Virus record (IMG/VR): IMGVR_UViG_3300031525_000001
Coordinates: 62,001 to 126,000 of that record
Direction: 5' to 3' (one strand)
Length of the DNA: 64,000 bases
DNA from: a virus
The notes below the pieces were generated by a model that saw only the letters and a list, made by a program, of their open reading frames with translations, ran no database searches and was not told where the DNA came from. A program made the position numbers and the translations under genes. This document shows, one piece after another, positions 25,121-35,600 of this stretch (position 1 is the stretch's first letter; every line of letters starts with the position of its first letter).

Positions 25121-25690
25121 ATGAGTGTGAAATTACACTATCTGGGTCAGAACGATTCCGTTAACTGCACCCCAGCGGTATTCCTCACTGGCGATCCGGG
25201 AACTGACCAACAGACGTTGAAGGCTGGCGGATACGTCGGCGGCGTGATTGTAGCCATTCTTGGTGCAAGCACGAACGCTGCATACCCGATTCAACCTCCC
25301 AACCAACCTGCTTTCGGACAAATCGGTAACATCGCTCCATGCGACACGGACGCGACTTACTATGGGTCTGGAAACGCTGGCACTCCCTTCGCAACTCTGC
25401 TCAACAACGGCGGCGAATTCGCTGGCGCTATTGGGCCTTCCGGTTCCAAGAAAGCCCCCGTTGTCCGTGCCATGTGGCAGGGAATGGTGGGTAACTCGGA
25501 CGGAAATTGCTATGATACGAGCGCAGCGTTCACACTCGGTGCGTATCTGTATTGTGGCTGCGCCACTTCCGCGAACATCGGACAGTACACCTCGGCGGCA
25601 CGCAGCCACGCTGCTTCGCCCGCTGTCGGTATTTGCACCCACGTTCCAACCACGACCGAAGCTTGGCTCGGCGTAGCGTCGTTACTGTAA
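25121..25690 (+). CDS. Putative head decoration protein
   Basis: A 189-residue protein; the ATG at 25121 follows a CTGGAG site and is preferred to an ATG at 25001. It is Gly/Ala-rich with several Cys (NCTPAVF, CDTDA, GNCYD, YCGCAT) and no enzyme motif. It lies 17 bases before the capsid gene, where capsid-decorating or cement proteins commonly lie. Function inferred from position. Confidence 0.5.
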   Translation: MSVKLHYLGQNDSVNCTPAVFLTGDPGTDQQTLKAGGYVGGVIVAILGASTNAAYPIQPPNQPAFGQIGNIAPCDTDATYYGSGNAGTPFATLLNNGGEFAGAIGPSGSKKAPVVRAMWQGMVGNSDGNCYDTSAAFTLGAYLYCGCATSANIGQYTSAARSHAASPAVGICTHVPTTTEAWLGVASLL

Positions 25691-25707
25691 AGGAGAAAAA
25701 GAACAAC

Positions 25708-26667
25708 ATGGCAAACCTTTCTCGTACACAACAGCAGACGGCTATGCTCGGACAGTTGCTCAAGACTGCGGGTGGTCGTCAGAAACTTGCGGCTTCGTTG
25801 GGACCGTCCCTCCGTCGTCGTCGTGACTATATGAGCATTGCTCGCAAGGCTCTTATGGTTGAAACTCTTCCCGATGGCGCTCTGCCCATCTACGATAAGG
25901 AATTTGATGTAAGCGCGATGACCGTGGGTTCCACCCCGGGCTCGTCCTTCGTTGAGGCCTTTGTGGTAGGTGAAGAAGGCGGCGACATCGTGCGCGTCAC
26001 CAAGCCAAAGCGCGTCACGGTTCCGACGTTTGAAATCGTGTCCAACCCGATGATTCCGATCACGCAGATCAAGGAACGTCGTTTCGATCTCGTCGCTCGT
26101 TCACTCAACCTCGCAAAGGCTGAAGTAGGCGCAGCGGAAGATGGTTACGTGTTCAACCTGTTTGACGGTGTTGCGGCAGGCGCAGTCGGCCACCCACCCA
26201 ACGATCCGGTTTACAACCCCGACATCGCCATCAACGCTCCCATCGACATCAACTCGTTGGCAGACGGCTTTGGTCAGGTTGCACGCCACGATCTGTCGGT
26301 TGCTTTCATCTTCTTCAATCCGCGTGACTACACGGACCTGTTGAAGTGGACGCAGCAAAACATCGACCGTGAAACACAGCGCAAGCTGTTGAAGACGGGC
26401 GTCATGGGCTATCTCTGGGGCGCAACGCTCCTCCAGTCTCGTAAGGTCGGCTACGGCTGCATCTACATTCTGGCGGACGCTGAGTTCCTCGGCGTAATCC
26501 CAGAACGTATTCCGTTGACCGTGATGTCTGCCGACCGTCCTGACCTCCGTCAGATCGGTTTCAGCATCTTCGAGAACTTGGGCTTCTTGGTGTTCAACCC
26601 ATCAGGTGTCCAGCGTCTCACAGTCAATGGCCGCTTCAACGCGACCGCCAACTACGGCGAGAACTAA
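25708..26667 (+). CDS. Major capsid protein (candidate)
   Basis: A 319-residue protein with a strong AAAGGAG ribosome binding site; the frame is open further upstream but the ATG at 25708 fits that site. The basic helical N-terminus (MANLSRTQQQTA, GPSLRRRRDYM) is followed by the mixed alpha/beta body of a HK97-type capsid protein, with segments VAFIFFNPRDYTDLLKWT and a final strand region VFNPSGVQRLTVNG. It sits downstream of protease and scaffold genes and before a terminator, as expected for a strongly expressed capsid gene. Fold assignment is by pattern. Confidence 0.65.
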   Translation: MANLSRTQQQTAMLGQLLKTAGGRQKLAASLGPSLRRRRDYMSIARKALMVETLPDGALPIYDKEFDVSAMTVGSTPGSSFVEAFVVGEEGGDIVRVTKPKRVTVPTFEIVSNPMIPITQIKERRFDLVARSLNLAKAEVGAAEDGYVFNLFDGVAAGAVGHPPNDPVYNPDIAINAPIDINSLADGFGQVARHDLSVAFIFFNPRDYTDLLKWTQQNIDRETQRKLLKTGVMGYLWGATLLQSRKVGYGCIYILADAEFLGVIPERIPLTVMSADRPDLRQIGFSIFENLGFLVFNPSGVQRLTVNGRFNATANYGEN

Positions 26668-26693
26668 ACCTCTCGTTGTCGCGGTTAACCTTA

Positions 26694-26720
26694 GGGCTCG
26701 GAGCAATCCGAGCCCTTTTT
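26694..26720 (+). terminator. Rho-independent terminator after the capsid gene
   Basis: GGGCTCGG pairs with CCGAGCCC around a six-base loop and is followed by a run of five T and more T-rich sequence. Strong terminator at the end of the capsid unit. Confidence 0.85.
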
Positions 26721-26750
26721 CCTTTTTCCCCAATAATAACCAAATATCCA

Positions 26751-26759
26751 AGTATTAAG
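26751..26759 (+). promoter_or_regulatory. AGTATTAAG promoter-like motif
   Basis: AGTATTAAGTAGAGG lies directly after the capsid terminator and 20 bases before the HNH gene; it matches the minus-strand copy before the GIY-YIG gene at 24953. Confidence 0.4.
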
Positions 26760-26779
26760 TAGAGGAGATATTTGGATAT

Positions 26780-27184
26780 ATGCAATGTGCCAGTGGTTCA
26801 TGCACTAGACCCGCTCGTCCCGGGAAAACAAAGTGCGAAGCGTGCGCTGAATCCGCTAAGCAATATTATCAGCGCAATCGCGTTTACTACCCACAGACCA
26901 TGAAACGATATTATCTGAAGAAAAAGTTCGGATTGTCGCTGGATGGCTACAATCAAAAATTCGAAAAGCAAAAAGGTCTGTGTGCTTTGTGCGGGCAACC
27001 AGAAACAATAACCCGAAGAGGAAAAGTAATACTTTTAGCCGTAGACCACGACCACGCTACGGGCATCAATCGAGATTTACTGTGCGGACGGTGTAATCGC
27101 ATTTTGGGCACATTCAAAGATGATGTGGCCTTATTTTACAAGGCGATTGAGTATTTAAGTAAGTGGAGGCAGGATGCAACGTAG
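26780..27184 (+). CDS. HNH (endonuclease VII-family) homing endonuclease
   Basis: A 134-residue protein with N-terminal Cys pairs (CASGSC, CEAC), basic linker, and the core CALCGQ, VDHDHATGINRDLLC, CNRILGTF, ending in YLSKWR. The DHDH motif is intact. It has its own promoter-like motif after the capsid terminator and overlaps the next structural gene by 11 bases. Confidence 0.85.
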   Translation: MQCASGSCTRPARPGKTKCEACAESAKQYYQRNRVYYPQTMKRYYLKKKFGLSLDGYNQKFEKQKGLCALCGQPETITRRGKVILLAVDHDHATGINRDLLCGRCNRILGTFKDDVALFYKAIEYLSKWRQDAT

Positions 27185-27653
27185 CTACGTAGCCAAGAGT
27201 CCGATCAATTTTGTTCAATTTAGCTTCCGAGTCAACGCCGGGGACATTCTCGTCCACGATACGACCGCCCAGCGCCTCACGGTGTACCGCAATGGACAGA
27301 TCGTCAAGACCCTGAAGCAGTCCTCGCTGGGTATGAGCGCCTTTGTCAAGGACAAATCCGCCGAAGAAGTGATCGAGAAGCCCCAACCGCGACCGATTGA
27401 CCCCACCGAGTGCGCGAGGTTGCTCAAGCTTTCCCATCCCAAGCTCACGCCCGACCTACCAAAAACCCCATCAACACCGCAAAAACCGACACAGGAAGAG
27501 ATTAAGCAGAAGCGGAAGAAAGCTCAGCCGACCGAGGTCAGTCTGGATGACCCGGAGTTCCGTGAGCGGATGGGTCTCAAAGACGGCGAGGACCTCACTG
27601 ATCCGGTGGTGCGTAAACGTCTCGGCCTCGGTCTCAAGCCTAAAGACCTGTAA
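27174..27653 (+). CDS. Hypothetical structural-region protein
   Basis: A 159-residue protein with a compact N-terminal beta domain (FVQFSFRVNAGDILVHD, QRLTVYRNGQIVKTL), a Pro/Lys-rich linker, and a C-terminal basic section with ERMGLKDGEDLTDP and KRLGLGLKPKDL. No recognised family. It overlaps the HNH genes on either side by 11 and 1 bases, so it is an original virion-region gene flanked by inserted endonucleases. Confidence 0.5.
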   Translation: MQRSYVAKSPINFVQFSFRVNAGDILVHDTTAQRLTVYRNGQIVKTLKQSSLGMSAFVKDKSAEEVIEKPQPRPIDPTECARLLKLSHPKLTPDLPKTPSTPQKPTQEEIKQKRKKAQPTEVSLDDPEFRERMGLKDGEDLTDPVVRKRLGLGLKPKDL

Positions 27654-27991
27654 TGCCCCGCACGCCCCGCAAAACCCAGTGGTGGAGGACCGTTCGCAAG
27701 TGCGATGGGCGGTGCTGGTACTGTGGTTACGCTCCCGCCGAGCTTTGTGACCTCACCGTAGACCATGCAAAGCCCGCCAGCCGAGGTGGACCGAACGCCG
27801 AGTGGAACCTCCTGCCCGCCTGCGAATACTGCAATCGCCTGAAGGACAATCAAACAGTTTCCGAGTTCAGGAAGCTGGTTAAAATGAGGGTCGTCCGTAA
27901 CCTCATCTCACTGGGTTACATCGGGGACGGTCTAAGTCGTTTGAAGATAGTGTTTTACGGAGAGGGATATGACTCCGTGCTAGGCTACTGA
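27653..27991 (+). CDS. HNH endonuclease (McrA-like)
   Basis: A 112-residue protein with the compact HNH order CWYCG, then LTVDHAKPASRGGPNAEWNL, then CEYCNRLKDN. This is the standard HNH metal site, with His of DH and Asn and His/Asn of the following helix. It is smaller than the endonuclease VII-type genes here and of a different subtype. Starts at the last base of the previous gene. Confidence 0.8.
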   Translation: MPRTPRKTQWWRTVRKCDGRCWYCGYAPAELCDLTVDHAKPASRGGPNAEWNLLPACEYCNRLKDNQTVSEFRKLVKMRVVRNLISLGYIGDGLSRLKIVFYGEGYDSVLGY

Positions 27992-28025
27992 CTTTCAATT
28001 TCTCAGATGAGGGCTTCTGTCTAAA

Positions 28026-29051
28026 ATGAGCGTGACTGTCACCATTCCCCTATCTAGGCTGTACGTGAAATTCGGGGTAAAGACTGCGATTTCACTGCCT
28101 GATCTCGTCCGCCAGACGAACGCCTTCTCGAAAAAGTATCGCCCGGGATGCACGCCATCGCTGCTCGATTCGAACCCCAAAGCCCTGTTCCTCCACTACA
28201 ACGTGAAGTGCAACAAGGAGGATTCAGACCCAGCAGGGCACGATGTGCGCGTTCAATTTGACACGACAAAGGTACAGGAGTCGAGCCAAGCGAAAGACCT
28301 CGATGTGCAGATTAGCTGCTCCTGCCCCGCGTTCTTGTATTGGGGTGCCCAGTGGAACCTCCATCAGCGAGATGGGCTGCTAGGGACGCCTAGACCGCAA
28401 TTGCAGGCACCTTCTGAGCAGCTTGACCTCCGGGGGAACTTCGTTATCTGCAAACACGTTCATGCGGTGTTCGAACGCATCCTGCCTTCCGTCCAACACA
28501 ACATCGTGAAGATTCTCCGCGAGCGGGCGATGCAGGAGAAGAAGGACGAACTGGACAAGACGCCCGAACGCCTCCAAGAGAAACAGGAGGAGATGAAGAA
28601 AAAGAAGGAACTGGAGAAGATCAGGAAGGTCAAGGACAAGGAGGTTCAGGACAAGCTGTACGAAGCCCTGCGTGAGCAGGAGGAAGCCCGCCTGATGCAC
28701 GAAGAGGAACTGGAGGATCAGGTAGAGCCCGTGGTGCACCGCGATCACCCATCGACGGAGCCAGCCGAGGAAGAACCGAAGCCTGCCCCAGCACCCGCTC
28801 CAGCACCGAAGCCCGCTCCAAAAGGTGAGGAAGAAGCGATTCAGAACCTTTATCAGAGCGAGCAGAAGAGTATTGAAGAGAAGCACCGTAAGGGCGAGCC
28901 GCATCTGCATCAGGGCTTGCCATACGAGGAAACTGAGAGAAAACACGTGAAGGAAAAGAAATCACCGGAATACATGGAAAAACTTCGAAAGGTCTGGAAG
29001 TACGTTAAGGACCGCGCAAAAGAACTAGCCGTAAGCGAAGAGGGCAAATAA
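28026..29051 (+). CDS. SWIM-like zinc finger virion protein with coiled coil
   Basis: A 341-residue protein. Residues about 95-150 carry CSCPAFLYWG...NFVICKHVHAV, the CxCx(n)CxH metal pattern of SWIM zinc fingers, here in a form known from phage proteins. Residues 165-240 are a long charged coiled coil, followed by a Pro/Ala linker and a helical end. A structural or DNA-contacting role inside the virion is possible. Situated between small structural genes; no nuclease motif. Confidence 0.6.
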   Translation: MSVTVTIPLSRLYVKFGVKTAISLPDLVRQTNAFSKKYRPGCTPSLLDSNPKALFLHYNVKCNKEDSDPAGHDVRVQFDTTKVQESSQAKDLDVQISCSCPAFLYWGAQWNLHQRDGLLGTPRPQLQAPSEQLDLRGNFVICKHVHAVFERILPSVQHNIVKILRERAMQEKKDELDKTPERLQEKQEEMKKKKELEKIRKVKDKEVQDKLYEALREQEEARLMHEEELEDQVEPVVHRDHPSTEPAEEEPKPAPAPAPAPKPAPKGEEEAIQNLYQSEQKSIEEKHRKGEPHLHQGLPYEETERKHVKEKKSPEYMEKLRKVWKYVKDRAKELAVSEEGK

Positions 29052-29055
29052 CCAC

Positions 29056-29769
29056 GTGCAAATAGTTCAGGCACTCACGAACGGGCCGTACCCGAATAGA
29101 ATTCAGCTTGTAGTGAACTCGCCGTACTTTGGCCCGTTCATGCAGATTGGACCTCTTGGTGCATTCAATCCCGCTCGCGACCTGAGCATCTACGTGGACG
29201 GGTCACTTCAGACCGTGCAATCGTGGGCGTTCGACGGAACCAACAACCGCTACCTGATATATCTGGTTCAAGCCATAGACCCTCAGGGCTTCGTTCAAGT
29301 CGTTCATCACGTGCCCAACCCGCCTTTTGTAGCATTTTTATCGGGGTCGCCAGTCAGCGCCCTATTTGTACCCGGATTTGCACTGGTTGCCACCTACATT
29401 CCCACTGGTGACGTTGTAAGCCCGTTCATGTCGCTGGTCGCCGATCCTAACATTGTTAATGACATCGCTGGCTCACCAGTACCTAACTCCGTATTTTTGT
29501 TGTGGTTGACTGAGGGTGTACCACAAGTCGTCATAACGGATACAAATGGACTTAATACGATGCTCTTAGGACCGAGTGGCGTATACATTTTGGATATAGT
29601 GTTTGGACCCGGATGGGGTCAGCAGTGGGGGGTGAGTTGGGGCAGCGGATTGGCTTTAGGCACCATCACCCTGACGATGAATGGCTATCCTGCGACCGCT
29701 ACAAACGCCGATTTGGGTCTCCCGATTGCTGGTCTCGCCCCCGTTACCGCGACCATCACTGTAGTCTAA
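29056..29769 (+). CDS. Putative virion structural protein
   Basis: A 237-residue protein starting with GTG. It is beta-rich and hydrophobic throughout (NRIQLVVNSPYFGPF, RYLIYLVQAID, VFLLWLTEGVPQVVI), but the strands alternate rather than forming clear membrane helices. No signal peptide. Just upstream of the tail-fibre-like gene. Unknown family. Confidence 0.45.
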   Translation: MQIVQALTNGPYPNRIQLVVNSPYFGPFMQIGPLGAFNPARDLSIYVDGSLQTVQSWAFDGTNNRYLIYLVQAIDPQGFVQVVHHVPNPPFVAFLSGSPVSALFVPGFALVATYIPTGDVVSPFMSLVADPNIVNDIAGSPVPNSVFLLWLTEGVPQVVITDTNGLNTMLLGPSGVYILDIVFGPGWGQQWGVSWGSGLALGTITLTMNGYPATATNADLGLPIAGLAPVTATITVV

Positions 29770-29808
29770 ACGAGGACTAACGAATTCTTACTTGAGGACG
29801 GTTAAACC

Positions 29809-31653
29809 ATGAGCATCCACTTCGGCCCCAAAATTCCGCAGTTATTCGTTAGCGCAGCCCTCGGTGACGGCTATTACACCGCAGGCGAAGCGTTGCTGCG
29901 CGGGCTTCAGGCACTCGTTGAGTCGAACGTTATCAGCGTCGGGTTGAACACACCGCCCGTGTCCCCCGCCAACGGAGACTCCTACATCATTGGAAGCAGT
30001 CCTACGGGTGTGTGGTCGGCTCAAGCTAACAATCTCGCCTACTGGTCAACCGACAATCCAGCGGTTCCAAGCGGTGAATGGGAATACTACACACCGAAAA
30101 ATGGTTGGGCTGTGGGCAGCGGAAACGCGCTTTACATTTTTAATAACGGAGCTTGGGCTACTACGACTTTGGCTTCGTTGTCCGATGTGTCCCTTCCCTC
30201 AGGCCCTTCGTCTCCCGTCACCACGCAATTAGCTACGGCAGCAACTTACGCCGTACTGGGAACCACGGTCACGAACTCGGATGGTGCGGGCACGGTCATC
30301 AGCGGTGGAAATGTCGGAGGCACAACCATCACCGCAGGCACCCCGCCATGGACTTTGACACCGCCTACGACAGTTATCTCGCCTGTCGCATCTCAAGCCT
30401 TGACGGACCTCAACACGGCAATCACTCATTACGAAGGTTTGACCTTCATCCAGACACTCACTACAGCAGACATGGGCACCCAGCATTCAGCGGGTGCTCC
30501 GACTGGCACCTACTATGCGGGCAATTATAAGAGTGGATCGAGCCTTGCAATCAGCACACCAATCATTCTTGATGCACAGGGCAGTCCGAACGCTGTGTTC
30601 GTATTCTACGCGACCGCTTCGACAATCACTCAGGCTATTGCTGGAACGATCACACTAGCCAATGGTGCTCAAGCTGCTAACGTAGTTTGGGTCGTTGGAA
30701 GCTCATGGACAACGATTGGTCCGGGTGCTGTTACTGTGGGTAACATTCTCGCTGTCTCGTCGATTACATTGGGCGGTGGGTCGTTGGCAGGCCGGGCACT
30801 AGCCAACGCCGCCGTTACCATGAATACTGCTACCACCATCACCGCCCCACCATCAGGAATACCGACTGGGGCTGTCCTTACTTTCAACGGAACTGAATTC
30901 GTTGCTACGGTTCCGAGTTCAGGTTTTGCAAACCCCATGACCACCGTTGGGGATATGATCTACGAGGGCTTGACTGGTTCCCCAGCCGTGCTCGGCCCCG
31001 AGCGACTACCAATCGGTACTTCTGGTCAAGTATTGACGGTGGTTGCAGGTGTACCCGCGTGGGAAACGGCGGCAGGTGGTGGGTCAAAGTTCCAGACAGC
31101 AGGACTGGGTTGGTTTCTTGGCGGTCAGGACTATAGCACAGTTGGGACTAGCGGAAGCATTCACACTAACAATGTCGTGAATGTAATCCAAGTCATTCTC
31201 GAAGTTGAGTTTGTCATATCCCACGTCACGGCTACCACGGTCACAGGTTCGGGTGCTGGCGGTTGGATGACGTGTGCTCTCTACTCAGCGGATGGAAATA
31301 CGAAACTGATTGACGCGGGAGCAAATTTTCTCGACACGTCAAATCACAGCCAATGGACTAAACAGGTTGCGGTTGGGCCTGTCACTCTCCCTTCGGGAAT
31401 TTACTGGTTCGCGTGGGGGAGTTACGATGCCTCAAACGGCGGTTCCGTGTTCAGCCATCAGGATTCCTCTTCGATGGCGAACCTCCTGAATCAATGGTCG
31501 TTTCCGTACTCGTCTCCAGTCCCACCCGTCCGATTTGGTTCAGCCGCAAATGCAATCACAGGCGGTGGGGTTATGCCCACCACTCTGGGCACGATTACGC
31601 CATTCTCGTTCGGGGGAGAGCCAGTCGTGCCTGTTGTAATGTTTAGCGTTTAA
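29809..31653 (+). CDS. Tail-fibre-like protein with DUF2793 and ice-binding-like DUF3494 domains
   Basis: A 614-residue protein. Residues 1-120 match the DUF2793 phage-tail domain (LLRGLQALVESNVIS, then SPANGDSYIIG, then WEYYTPKNGWAV). Residues about 140-350 match DUF3494, the ice-binding-like beta-solenoid: FSG-type strands, ILDAQGSPNAVFVFYA, LANGAQAANVVWVVGSS, SITLGGGSLAGRALA. The C-terminal 240 residues form another beta-rich domain. Ice-binding proteins of this fold are secreted adhesins or antifreeze proteins; here it likely acts as an adhesin module on the virion. It precedes a GIY-YIG gene. Confidence 0.8.
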   Translation: MSIHFGPKIPQLFVSAALGDGYYTAGEALLRGLQALVESNVISVGLNTPPVSPANGDSYIIGSSPTGVWSAQANNLAYWSTDNPAVPSGEWEYYTPKNGWAVGSGNALYIFNNGAWATTTLASLSDVSLPSGPSSPVTTQLATAATYAVLGTTVTNSDGAGTVISGGNVGGTTITAGTPPWTLTPPTTVISPVASQALTDLNTAITHYEGLTFIQTLTTADMGTQHSAGAPTGTYYAGNYKSGSSLAISTPIILDAQGSPNAVFVFYATASTITQAIAGTITLANGAQAANVVWVVGSSWTTIGPGAVTVGNILAVSSITLGGGSLAGRALANAAVTMNTATTITAPPSGIPTGAVLTFNGTEFVATVPSSGFANPMTTVGDMIYEGLTGSPAVLGPERLPIGTSGQVLTVVAGVPAWETAAGGGSKFQTAGLGWFLGGQDYSTVGTSGSIHTNNVVNVIQVILEVEFVISHVTATTVTGSGAGGWMTCALYSADGNTKLIDAGANFLDTSNHSQWTKQVAVGPVTLPSGIYWFAWGSYDASNGGSVFSHQDSSSMANLLNQWSFPYSSPVPPVRFGSAANAITGGGVMPTTLGTITPFSFGGEPVVPVVMFSV

Positions 31654-31664
31654 GGAAGGTCGTC

Positions 31665-31982
31665 ATGAGACAGCGTACCTTCGCAAGTATAACGAAACTC
31701 AACTACAGTCCCCCTTTGCAGGGGGTATTCCTCCCTTCGGAGCTTAAAATGGCAAAGAAAATCGCAGCAGCAGACGCATCAGCAATGAACTCGCTCTACA
31801 AGGGCGAACTCGGTCGTCTAGGCCTCAAGGTAGCACAGAAGGACGCAAAGGACTCAGCCGCAGGGCAGTCCCACGATCCTCAGGCGTTCGAGGATCACGA
31901 AGACTACATGAAGACCCTTGAGTCAGTCCTGAAGGAAGACGAAAAGACTGGCGGCGACCCTAACGATCCGATCACTGACTAA
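31665..31982 (+). CDS. Small hypothetical protein
   Basis: A 105-residue protein with strong ribosome binding site AAGGAAGG before the ATG at 31665. A second ATG at 31749 (MAKKIAAADAS) also has a GGAG site, and a CCCCC-GGGGG hairpin lies between the two starts, so the shorter 77-residue form may be the real one. Acidic, helical C-terminal half (EDHEDYMKTLESVLKEDE). Unknown function. Confidence 0.5.
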   Translation: MRQRTFASITKLNYSPPLQGVFLPSELKMAKKIAAADASAMNSLYKGELGRLGLKVAQKDAKDSAAGQSHDPQAFEDHEDYMKTLESVLKEDEKTGGDPNDPITD

Positions 31983-31997
31983 CTTTGGAGTCTGGCA

Positions 31998-32609
31998 ATG
32001 CTTGTTTACCGCATTACAAATACGGTCAACGGCAAGGTCTACATCGGCAAGTGGGAAGGCTCCAGCGTTAATCGTCGGTGGAAAGAGCATCGGTACAGAG
32101 CCCGCAGGGGTAGTCCATTCTACTTTCACAACGCCATCCGCAAGTACGGTGCAGAGGCTTTTACCGTCGAGGTCTTGCACCAAGCCAAGACCAAGGAAGA
32201 ACTCCGTAAAATGGAGACCTTCTTCATTATCCTGCATCAATCCCATAAACCTGAGAACGGCTATAACCTGACGATGGGGGGTGACGGGTTAATCCCCAAT
32301 GAAGAGACTCGTCGGAAGATGAGCGGGGTAAACCATCACCAGTACAGAAAGCCCATCCCCCAAGCTGTTCGTGACAAGATTAGCAAGTCGATGTTTGGGC
32401 GCACTGTTCCCCAAGATGTTTGCGATAAGATCAGCAAAACCCTTAGTGAAATGCCCTGTGTAACTTCAAAAGAGCAGCTAATAGCAAACCTCGGTACTAG
32501 GTTCAAAGACAGAAGGCACTCCGAAAGCACGATACAGAAAATGAAGTCGGCTGCTCAAGGTAGAGTCCCTTGGAACAAGGGTCGGCGAGAGGTGAACTGT
32601 GCGCCTTAA
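31998..32609 (+). CDS. GIY-YIG homing endonuclease
   Basis: A 203-residue protein: MLVYRITNTVNGKVYIGKWE, RRWKEHRYRA, ELRKMETFFI and GYNLTMGGDG give the GIY-YIG catalytic order. The C-terminal half contains repeated NUMOD-like pieces (DKISKSMFGR, DKISKTLSEM, then GRVPWNKG) for DNA binding. Closely similar to the product of 60670-61290 in the first 95 residues, so the two are paralogues. It ends overlapping the 1968-residue gene. Confidence 0.88.
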   Translation: MLVYRITNTVNGKVYIGKWEGSSVNRRWKEHRYRARRGSPFYFHNAIRKYGAEAFTVEVLHQAKTKEELRKMETFFIILHQSHKPENGYNLTMGGDGLIPNEETRRKMSGVNHHQYRKPIPQAVRDKISKSMFGRTVPQDVCDKISKTLSEMPCVTSKEQLIANLGTRFKDRRHSESTIQKMKSAAQGRVPWNKGRREVNCAP

Positions 32610-35600
32610 CGCAGGACAAATCGTGTACGGTGTTGATGGAAAAGCCTACCGCATTTCGTCTACGCTGAAAATAGCGGGAGAGTGTGCCTTCAAATTGGCC
32701 GACCTTCAGGGGCGACCGTGTTCAACCCCCGCAAACTTCTCCCCGATTGCCGGGGCTTGGATGCATTTCGCGTCCCTCCTGAAGTTTGCCTTCAACAAAG
32801 ACCTGACCGCGATTGTCAACTCGCTCATCGAGCAGGCGGGGTTACCCACTGACCCCAAGATGGACTGGGCGAAGTACCTCACCAAAATCTACTCGTCGAT
32901 TCTCAACTCCGTAACCCAAGACCAAGACATTCAGGATGAGGTGATCTACCGAGCGGTCGTCTCCCTTCTGTTCGAGCGGACGCAGAAGAACGGCAAGAAG
33001 CTGCTGGAAAACTTTGCCGAGAAGGTCAAAGGCTTCGACAAGGAAACCCAGAAGAAGCCCATCGCTGAGCAGGTCAGTTCCTACCTCAAGAGCACGTTCA
33101 TTTACTACGCCAAGGATCACGCGAAGCAGGACGCGATTGCTTTGATTCGCCCCGAAGAGATGAGCATGGAACAACCCGGAGAAGAGGGCGAGACCTACAA
33201 CATCCTCGACACCGAAGAGCACGCTACAACCCCGGGCGTCGGTCAGTCCGAGTCCGACCGCGACATCAATCAGTTTATCGAGAAGTTCGAAGCGTGGGTG
33301 AAGACCAAGGAGACTCCGAAGTCCGCCCCCAATTACGCCGCCCTGCTCAAGATTTACTGGGATCAAGCTCAGCAAACCGAGAGTGGCGACGTTAAGATCA
33401 GCGACCTGACTCAAGAGTGGATTCACCGCACAGGTTTGAGCTTCGATTCCCTGAAGCAGTACCGAGACAAGATCGGCGGCTTGCTCCGCGACTTCGTTTA
33501 CGAGAACAAGACTCAACTGGGCAACTCCTACCAGCTTGCGGACCTGTTGCAACACATGTTCCCACCGCCGCCAAAGGCGAAGGCACGTCCCGCCAAGGCT
33601 TCGTCCGAGAAGGTCAAGTTTAAGGCTGCTGGGTGCATCGCATCCGAGTATTGTCCGCAATGCGGCAACGATGAGAACGGCTGCTATTGCCCGAACAAAG
33701 CAGATTTGCTGGACGGTGAGACACGAGGCGATAAGACGGCCTCGAACCACCACCGCAAGCAAGTGTGCAAGTGTGGTAGCGTTCAGACCTGCCGTTGCTC
33801 GGCTCCGAAGATTGCTTTCAACGTGAACTCCTGCTCCAACTGTCGCACGGCTGCGGAAAAGCCGAAGTGCCCCCATTGCGGCTCTGACGATTACGGCTTG
33901 ATGCCCACGGACTTCGAGACCGCCAAGTGCAACAAGTGCGGCAAGAACTGGGAGCACGGCATTGTCAAGGGTATCAACGATCCGAAGGAAGCTGCTTACG
34001 GACACGCCGACAGACCGATCAATGAGGAACAGACGAAGCTGGAACAGGACGTAGATCGTTTCAGCAAGGAACTCAAGAAGTTCCCCAAAGGGCCAACGGG
34101 CATGACGCCCGATGCTACCAAAGCTACCCCCGAGTGGCAGGCGGCGAAGCGCAATTACGATACGGCTTTCCAAGCTCTGCGGAATTACAATTCCAAACAC
34201 ACGGCGGCTGACCTCGGTCGATGCTCCTGTGAGTGGGAAGAGTGCCCGCTGGGTCACAAGGCGGGCGGATGTCCGAACCCCGCCGCTCACATGCTTGAGA
34301 TTTACGGATACAAGACTCGCTACTGCCAGCCATGCACCGATGCGACTATCGAGTACATCCGTCTGGAACAAGGCACGGGTGATGCTGACAATACGGTCAA
34401 GATTTTATCTTCTGTACAGGAGCCATACTGCGATGGTTGCGATAGACTGAAAAAGAACTGCATCTGCGAGGGCTGTGATTGCCCCGAGAACAAGAACGCA
34501 AGCAAGTACGGCGATAAAATCAAGAAGATGGAAGCTCGTCGTGGCGAGTCCATTGATGAGACCCTGAAGAAAGCGGACGGTGAAGAGCAGCCCACCCTTC
34601 AAAAGCTTCCCAGTGAGGGCGGCTTTAAGCCTATCGCGGCAGGTCCTCAGTACGCGGCTCCCGGATTGCGCGTTGTGCTCGCCGAGGACTGGTTTATTTA
34701 TGTGACGGATGAGACCACGGAGCACATGTGGGTTTACAATACGGAGATGTGGTACGAGTGGGGAGAGATTCCAAACGCTTTCGGTGAGGACACAACGAAG
34801 CCTCAGCCCACGGTCGAAGCGATGATCCCGTATGCCAAGGGGCACACACCTCAACCCGTCATGAAAGACGATGGGCAGCAATTGACGCTTCAAGAGTTTG
34901 AAACTGAGGGTGCGGAGTGGACTGACCCCGGCTTTGAAAAAGAAGGCATGATCGGGCACGACTTCGTGAACGCCGATCAGGATGCGATTCGTCCCAGCAT
35001 TACGCCGGGTGACACTGGACGCCTGCCTCATGGACGCACGCAAGGATCGAAAGAGGCTGCGGAACTCGCTGGGCGTGGGGGCGGGTCGGACGATGTGCGC
35101 GGAGCAGGCGATCTGTGGCGTGAAGAATTTTATCAAGAAGGCGGCTCGGCTGGGGCTCCTCCAAAGATTGCGACATCATTGAAGACGTTAGAGTGCTGCG
35201 GGTCGGTCACGAATCACCACAAGATCGATTGTCCGCAGAAGGAAAAGGTTTGGAATGATACACTCGGTAAGCTGTACCCATCAGGCACGGCGGGACCGAA
35301 GGTAGCGGGTAAATGGAAAGTCCTCCTGCGTGATCCCAAGGGTCAGCAACGTGAACAGCAGGTTTCAGGTGTGGACTACGGTTCTGCCGAACGTGCCGTG
35401 AAAAAGTACATGAAGGAAGGCGAGAAGGTTGTATCGATGACTATTGCGAGGAAGACAGCGGCTCCAGCGGCAGCGGCTCCCGCAGCACGTCCCGCCGCAC
35501 CTGCCGCCGCACCACAGACAGTAGTAGCTCCACCACCCGGAACGGCCGTTGCTCTGCCGGGTCAGCAACCAACGACCGAAGACGAGAAACCAATGCGGAA

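Noticed and set aside
32842-34371. A 509-codon open frame on the minus strand opposite the giant gene
   Set aside because: It is Leu/Val/Gly-rich antisense of a well-coded gene with recognisable Cys motifs, without a ribosome binding site. Long antisense frames are expected at this base composition.
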